Below the pieces are notes generated by a model. It ran no database searches. It was not told the DNA's origin and saw only the letters and a list, made by a program, of their open reading frames with translations. Below, one piece after another: positions 60,630 through 64,000 of a stretch of 64,000 nucleotides of DNA. Each line of letters opens with the position of its first letter. The first letter of the stretch is position 1. The position numbers and the translations under genes are program-made. Source of the stretch: Lentisphaeria bacterium (GTDB lineage Bacteria; Verrucomicrobiota; Lentisphaeria; Victivallales; Victivallaceae); the NCBI GenBank assembly GCA_017462015.1, contig JAFTRX010000054.1, positions 1-64,000 on the forward strand, written 5' to 3'.

Positions 60630-62315
60630 TTATACGTTCCAGAAATCGTTGTCGATCTGCTCATCAAGCGAAGCTGCTTTGCAGGTGACTTCGCGGGAGT
60701 AACCTTCCGGTACGGGCAGGGTGTAGTAAGAGTTGTTTTCACGGCAGAAGAGGGACATTCCCCAATAAACCTTGGGCAGCTCGCAGCGGATACCGGTTCC
60801 CGGGAAGGAGAAGATGATGGTATCCTTGGTGAATTTATAATTTTGTATGGGATTTGCCGAAGGAATATTTTTGTAACTGCCGTGGATAAGCCCGTGCAGG
60901 TAGAACTGCATGAGCAAAGGCACTTCGATCCACTTGGGTTTCATGTCATTGGGAACGATACCCAGCACCGGACGCTGTTTTTCGTTGTCGTAGCTTATGA
61001 ACTGCGGGGAACAGCCGAAGGCGCTGACCGGGATGAAGTAGACATTGTTGGAAAAACCTTCCGCCGCACCGACAAATTCCGGAGCGATCTCCAGAAGTTT
61101 GCGGCGGATCTGGAAGGAGATGTCGGCAATATTCTGGACATCGATGGAGTATTCAAGAGTTTCCTCGTTGTAATAAAGGAAATCATTGGCATTGAATGGG
61201 ATGTTGAATTTCTCTTCCAGAACATCGAATTTGGCGACAGCTACGATCAGAGGCTGATTGTATTTTTCGGAAGCGGAAAGGTTGGAAAATTTCCGGATAC
61301 GGGTCGCCATCTCGTAGAACAAAGCAAGCTGATTGGTCGATTCCAATTGATACTGGGGATCTTTTTCGTTGCAGAACTTCTGCATGCGGGCATCGCGGAG
61401 GGGGTCGTAGATGAAGATGATACCGTCTGAGAAAGCGAGGTGGTTGGTCGCCATGTTGTTGACCGATTCCTGACCGGGTTGGAAATGTTCACCGGCGTTA
61501 TCGTAAAGGATGATGTTGCGCTGGAGATTTTTGCGGTCTTTTTCATAGTCGGGATGTCCCTGCATGGGGGTCATGGCAAAGACAAACGGCTTGGGGAGGT
61601 CAACGGGGAAACCGTTCATCGTGATCTGGTTGGTGAAACCGCCACCCTGAAGTTCGGTTTTGGGCAGCGCGACCAGCTCATCGGGGTGGTTGTTCATAAA
61701 GAGGAGTTTTTCGTAGTTGTTGACCACCATGTTAAAGGAAGAGTCGACATCGGCGAGGTTGAATTCAAAGTGGTTCGGCAAAGTTTTGCGTGCCTGCCAG
61801 AGCATAGAAGTGAGGAAGTAAGATTTTCCGCTGGATGGGGCGCCGACGATGGAGAAGATACTGGAGGGCAGTTCGACCACCGCTTCCGGAATGGGAAGGT
61901 GGCAATTCGGACAAGCCATTTCCGGACATTCCATGCCGCGGGCATCGATAGCCAGACCGCGGGCGGAATATTTTACCGGAGTGAAACGGAGCTGGGCATC
62001 CTCGCCGAGAACGGCATCTCCCTGCAATTCCGGGTGGCGGGCAATATATTTGATTTCGCGGAGGTCAAAGTGCTGCCAGCAATGGGGGCAGGTGACCCAG
62101 GTGGCGGGGCCTTCGTTAAACGCAGGTTCTGCGGGCGCGGGTTCTTCCGGGATTTCCGGCATTACCGGAGGCGGAACCGGTTCTACTGCCGGCGGCGGCG
62201 GTTGTATTGGAACGTGGAAGCGGAAATCGCAAACACTGCATGCAACTTTTTTTCCCTGAAATTCTTCGCCGAGTTCATATTCAGTGCCGCAGTTCGGACA
62301 TTGAAAGATACACAT
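60630..62315 (-). CDS. Zinc-ribbon TRAFAC-type GTPase (double-GTPase/GAP1-associated class)
   Basis: A 561-residue protein; GGAG precedes ATG 62315. An N-terminal zinc ribbon has C6-C9 and C26-C29, then a Pro/Glu linker (36-70) and two more CxxC knuckles (C76-C79, C135-C138). The GTPase core has the P-loop GAPSSGKS (158-165), G3 DNAG (272-275) and, in the G4 position, AKFD (361-364) in place of NKxD, so base specificity may be relaxed. The C-terminal 150 residues are an all-beta cap. First gene of the operon, behind a strong promoter. Likely the switch of the system. Confidence 0.75.
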   Translation of the reverse strand: MCIFQCPNCGTEYELGEEFQGKKVACSVCDFRFHVPIQPPPPAVEPVPPPVMPEIPEEPAPAEPAFNEGPATWVTCPHCWQHFDLREIKYIARHPELQGDAVLGEDAQLRFTPVKYSARGLAIDARGMECPEMACPNCHLPIPEAVVELPSSIFSIVGAPSSGKSYFLTSMLWQARKTLPNHFEFNLADVDSSFNMVVNNYEKLLFMNNHPDELVALPKTELQGGGFTNQITMNGFPVDLPKPFVFAMTPMQGHPDYEKDRKNLQRNIILYDNAGEHFQPGQESVNNMATNHLAFSDGIIFIYDPLRDARMQKFCNEKDPQYQLESTNQLALFYEMATRIRKFSNLSASEKYNQPLIVAVAKFDVLEEKFNIPFNANDFLYYNEETLEYSIDVQNIADISFQIRRKLLEIAPEFVGAAEGFSNNVYFIPVSAFGCSPQFISYDNEKQRPVLGIVPNDMKPKWIEVPLLMQFYLHGLIHGSYKNIPSANPIQNYKFTKDTIIFSFPGTGIRCELPKVYWGMSLFCRENNSYYTLPVPEGYSREVTCKAASLDEQIDNDFWNV

Positions 62316-62400
62316 GATAACAACATCTCCAACAAATAAAAAATTTTGTAAAACCCTGATATATGGAATAAATTCCCCACAAAAATACTATATACACTAT

Positions 62401-62429
62401 AATATAGTTATACCAGATATAAATTTCAA
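62401..62429 (-). promoter_or_regulatory. Promoter of the GTPase/GAP1/motor operon
   Basis: On the minus strand TTGAAA (62424-62429), 17-base spacer, TATATT (62401-62406), about 86 bases before the GTPase start. This is among the best promoters in the window and supports one transcript of about 12.4 kb. Confidence 0.7.
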
Positions 62430-62458
62430 GTGAAAAATATATTGCTATTAAAAAAAAC

Positions 62459-62633
62459 CACAACTGTCCCATAAAAAACAGACTGCGGCGGCGCCTCGTG
62501 GGCAATCTTACCGGCAAATCTGCGGACTCATCTTCAGTCGAGGACGTAAGTCCACTCCTTCAGCTTCGCCTTGATTTACCGGCAACCTTGCCCACGCGGC
62601 GCCGCCGCAGGTCATCTTTTTATGAGACAGCGG
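62459..62633. repeat. Interspersed repeat with inverted ends (copy B)
   Basis: Left end CACAACTGTCCCATAAAA (62459-62476); right end TTTTTATGAGACAG (62617-62630). The interior is an imperfect palindrome (CTGCGGCGGCGCC...). The 110-bp core is shared with 28862-28971. It lies between the GTPase operon promoter and the rarA stop and fills that gap. Confidence 0.7.
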
Positions 62634-63932
62634 CTAATTTTTCTTGGAACGGAGGTTCTCCCAGTAGGCGAGGCGGCGGGAGATCTCGCGTTCAAAGCCG
62701 CGTTCAACCGGGCGGTAGAAGCGTTTTCTGCCCATCGCTTCCGGGAAATAATTCTGACCGGAAAATCCGTCCGGGGTGTCGTGGTCGTAGATATAACCTT
62801 TACCGTAACCGAGATCTTTCATCATTTTGGTCGGTGCATTGAGGATGTGAGCCGGGGGAGTGAGTGAAGAAAACTCTTTGGCAGCTCGCTTTGCAGCGTA
62901 CCAGGCGGTCTCCGCGGCATTGGATTTTGGGGCAGTTCCGAGATAGATGATAAGTTCAGCTATGGCGAGTTCGCCTTCGGGAGAGCCGAGGCGGTCATAG
63001 GAATCCCAGGCGGCGATAGCGAGGGAGAGGGCGTTGGGGTCGGCAAGTCCGACATCTTCGGAGGCGAAGCGGGTGAGGCGGCGGAGGATGTAAGCGGGAT
63101 CTTCGCCGCTTTCAAGCATGCGTGCCGCCCAGTAGAGCGCGGCATCGGTGTCTGATCCGCGAAGAGATTTATGCAGTGCGCTGATAAGATTGTAGTGACC
63201 GTCACGGTCTTTGTCGTAAATGGGGGCGCGGCGTTGAACGACTTTGAGCAGAGCATCGGTATCGAGTATCTCGTTCATGCCGGTGAGATCGTAAACGGTT
63301 TCGAGGAGGTTGATAAAATATCTGCCGTCACCGTCCGCAAGATCGATAAGGGTTTGACGGGCATCGGGAGTCACGGGCAGTGGACGTGCCATGATGTTTT
63401 CGGCACGGGCGGTGAGCTGTTCGAGCGCAGACGCGGAAAGCGGTTTGAGCGTAAAAATCTTACAGCGGCTGAGCAGTGCGCTGTTGAGTTCAAAAGAGGG
63501 GTTTTCGGTAGTGGCGCCGACGAGGACGACCGTACCGTTTTCGACAAAGGGAAGAAAACCGTCCTGCTGTGCGCGGTTGAAGCGGTGTATCTCATCGACA
63601 AAAAGGAGGGTGCCTTCGCCGTACTGGTGATATTTTGCTGCATCATCAAAGGCTTTACGCAGATCGGCTACACCGGAAAAGACGGCTGAGAGCGCCGTAA
63701 AACGCAAATTGGTGCGGGAGGCAAGGATGCGTGCCAGTGTGGTTTTTCCGCAGCCGGGAGGCCCCCAGAGGATAAAGCTGGACAACTTGCCCGAATCGAT
63801 CATGCGGCGCAACGGCGCACCTTCGCCGAGCAATTCATCCTGACCGACGATATCTTCGATCGCTGTCGGGCGCATCCGGTCGGCAAGCGGGCGGGTGACC
63901 ATGGAGTCGGAGAAAAGTGAATTTTGTTCCAT
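62634..63932 (-). CDS. rarA: Replication-associated recombination protein A (RarA/MgsA)
   Basis: A 432-residue AAA+ ATPase; GGAG precedes ATG 63932. Motifs: PLADRMRPTAIEDIVGQDEL, Walker A LWGPPGCGKTTLARILA, Walker B LFVDEIHRFN, VGATTENPSFELNSALLSR, and the C-terminal SDTDAALYWAARMLESGEDP of MgsA. It acts at stalled replication forks. The upstream gene ends only three bases before it. Confidence 0.95.
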   Translation of the reverse strand: MEQNSLFSDSMVTRPLADRMRPTAIEDIVGQDELLGEGAPLRRMIDSGKLSSFILWGPPGCGKTTLARILASRTNLRFTALSAVFSGVADLRKAFDDAAKYHQYGEGTLLFVDEIHRFNRAQQDGFLPFVENGTVVLVGATTENPSFELNSALLSRCKIFTLKPLSASALEQLTARAENIMARPLPVTPDARQTLIDLADGDGRYFINLLETVYDLTGMNEILDTDALLKVVQRRAPIYDKDRDGHYNLISALHKSLRGSDTDAALYWAARMLESGEDPAYILRRLTRFASEDVGLADPNALSLAIAAWDSYDRLGSPEGELAIAELIIYLGTAPKSNAAETAWYAAKRAAKEFSSLTPPAHILNAPTKMMKDLGYGKGYIYDHDTPDGFSGQNYFPEAMGRKRFYRPVERGFEREISRRLAYWENLRSKKN

Positions 63933-63935
63933 AAC

Positions 63936-64000
63936 TTATTCTCCGTCAGATGTTTTGTCCCAGGTGGAATATGGTTCGCGGCTCAACGCGCGGTTGGTGT
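63936..64000 (-). CDS. C-terminal end of an unrecognised protein
   Basis: Reading back from TAA at 63936-63938 gives about 20 residues ending SREPYSTWDKTSDGE. The rest lies beyond the window. It is three bases before the rarA start, so it probably shares its operon. Confidence 0.5.
   Translation of the reverse strand, partial: TNRALSREPYSTWDKTSDGE

Noticed and set aside
62498-62842. Open frame sharing a peptide (SADSSSVED) with a frame near 28.9 kb
   Set aside because: The similarity comes from the shared 110-bp repeat core; the frame overlaps rarA and has no start signal.

Overview
The window looks like chromosome of a Gram-negative member of the PVC group, most likely a Victivallis-like Lentisphaerota (inference). 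The reasons are two secreted proteins with the N-terminal pseudopilin signature typical of that phylum, a lipid A kinase (lpxK), many lipoproteins, a 29-codon AURKAIP1/COX24-type ribosomal-associated peptide, and several sugar-catabolism clusters rich in glycoside hydrolases and xylose-isomerase-like TIM barrels. Base composition is close to balanced. No rRNA, tRNA, CRISPR array, transposase or phage gene was seen.

Layout. 1-5.8 kb: end of an unknown gene, a perfect 24-bp hairpin, a 66-bp tandem repeat, small lipoproteins, a YiiX/YebB-type amidase, a YmdB-type phosphodiesterase, a 33-residue membrane peptide and enolase. 6.1-7.3 kb: an AAA ATPase with DUF4143, with a palindrome over its promoter. 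7.4-12.5 kb (minus): a housekeeping operon dapA, MBL hydrolase, lpxK, galK, trpS. 12.6-14.0 kb: a lipoprotein and a pseudopilin. 14.2-23.3 kb: a five-gene glycan operon (giant secreted GH42-like protein, secreted unknown, HTH/solute-binding fusion regulator, TIM-barrel isomerase, GH123/DUF4091 enzyme). 23.3-29 kb: repeats, a pseudopilin, a secreted lyase-like protein, rpe, the ribosomal peptide and a secreted unknown. 29.1-30.6 kb: malic enzyme and a small membrane protein. 30.7-38.5 kb (minus): a sugar cluster in two transcription units (epimerase and GH36; then two zinc phospholipase C/P1-nuclease-like paralogues, an epimerase and an esterase). 38.7-40.9 kb: a secreted histidine phosphatase and rmuC. 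40.9-49.7 kb: a DeoR-family regulator divergent from a six-gene operon (class III aminotransferase, UlaG-like MBL enzyme, Gfo/Idh/MocA oxidoreductase, ceramidase-like hydrolase, FGGY kinase, FucI/AraA-like isomerase). Two identical TGTTA-N5-TAACA operators lie between them.

The most interesting region is 49.9-62.3 kb on the minus strand. It is one compact operon of eight genes behind a clear TTGAAA-17-TATATT promoter. The order is a zinc-ribbon GTPase, a GAP1-N2-like membrane protein, a 1009-residue membrane coiled-coil protein, a GYF-trypsin-type membrane protease, a MotA/TolQ/ExbB-type channel, two MotB-like membrane coiled-coil proteins sharing a C-terminal domain, and a lipoprotein with a long Asn-Gly-Gly repeat. 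This reads as a GTPase-controlled, proton-motive-force-linked envelope machine with a protease, plausibly a conflict or defence system related in principle to Zorya but with different parts. rarA and the end of another gene close the window.

Promoters are recognisable across the window as TTGNNN, 16-17 bp, TATATT (or close variants). All functional calls come from reading motifs by eye; no database search was run.
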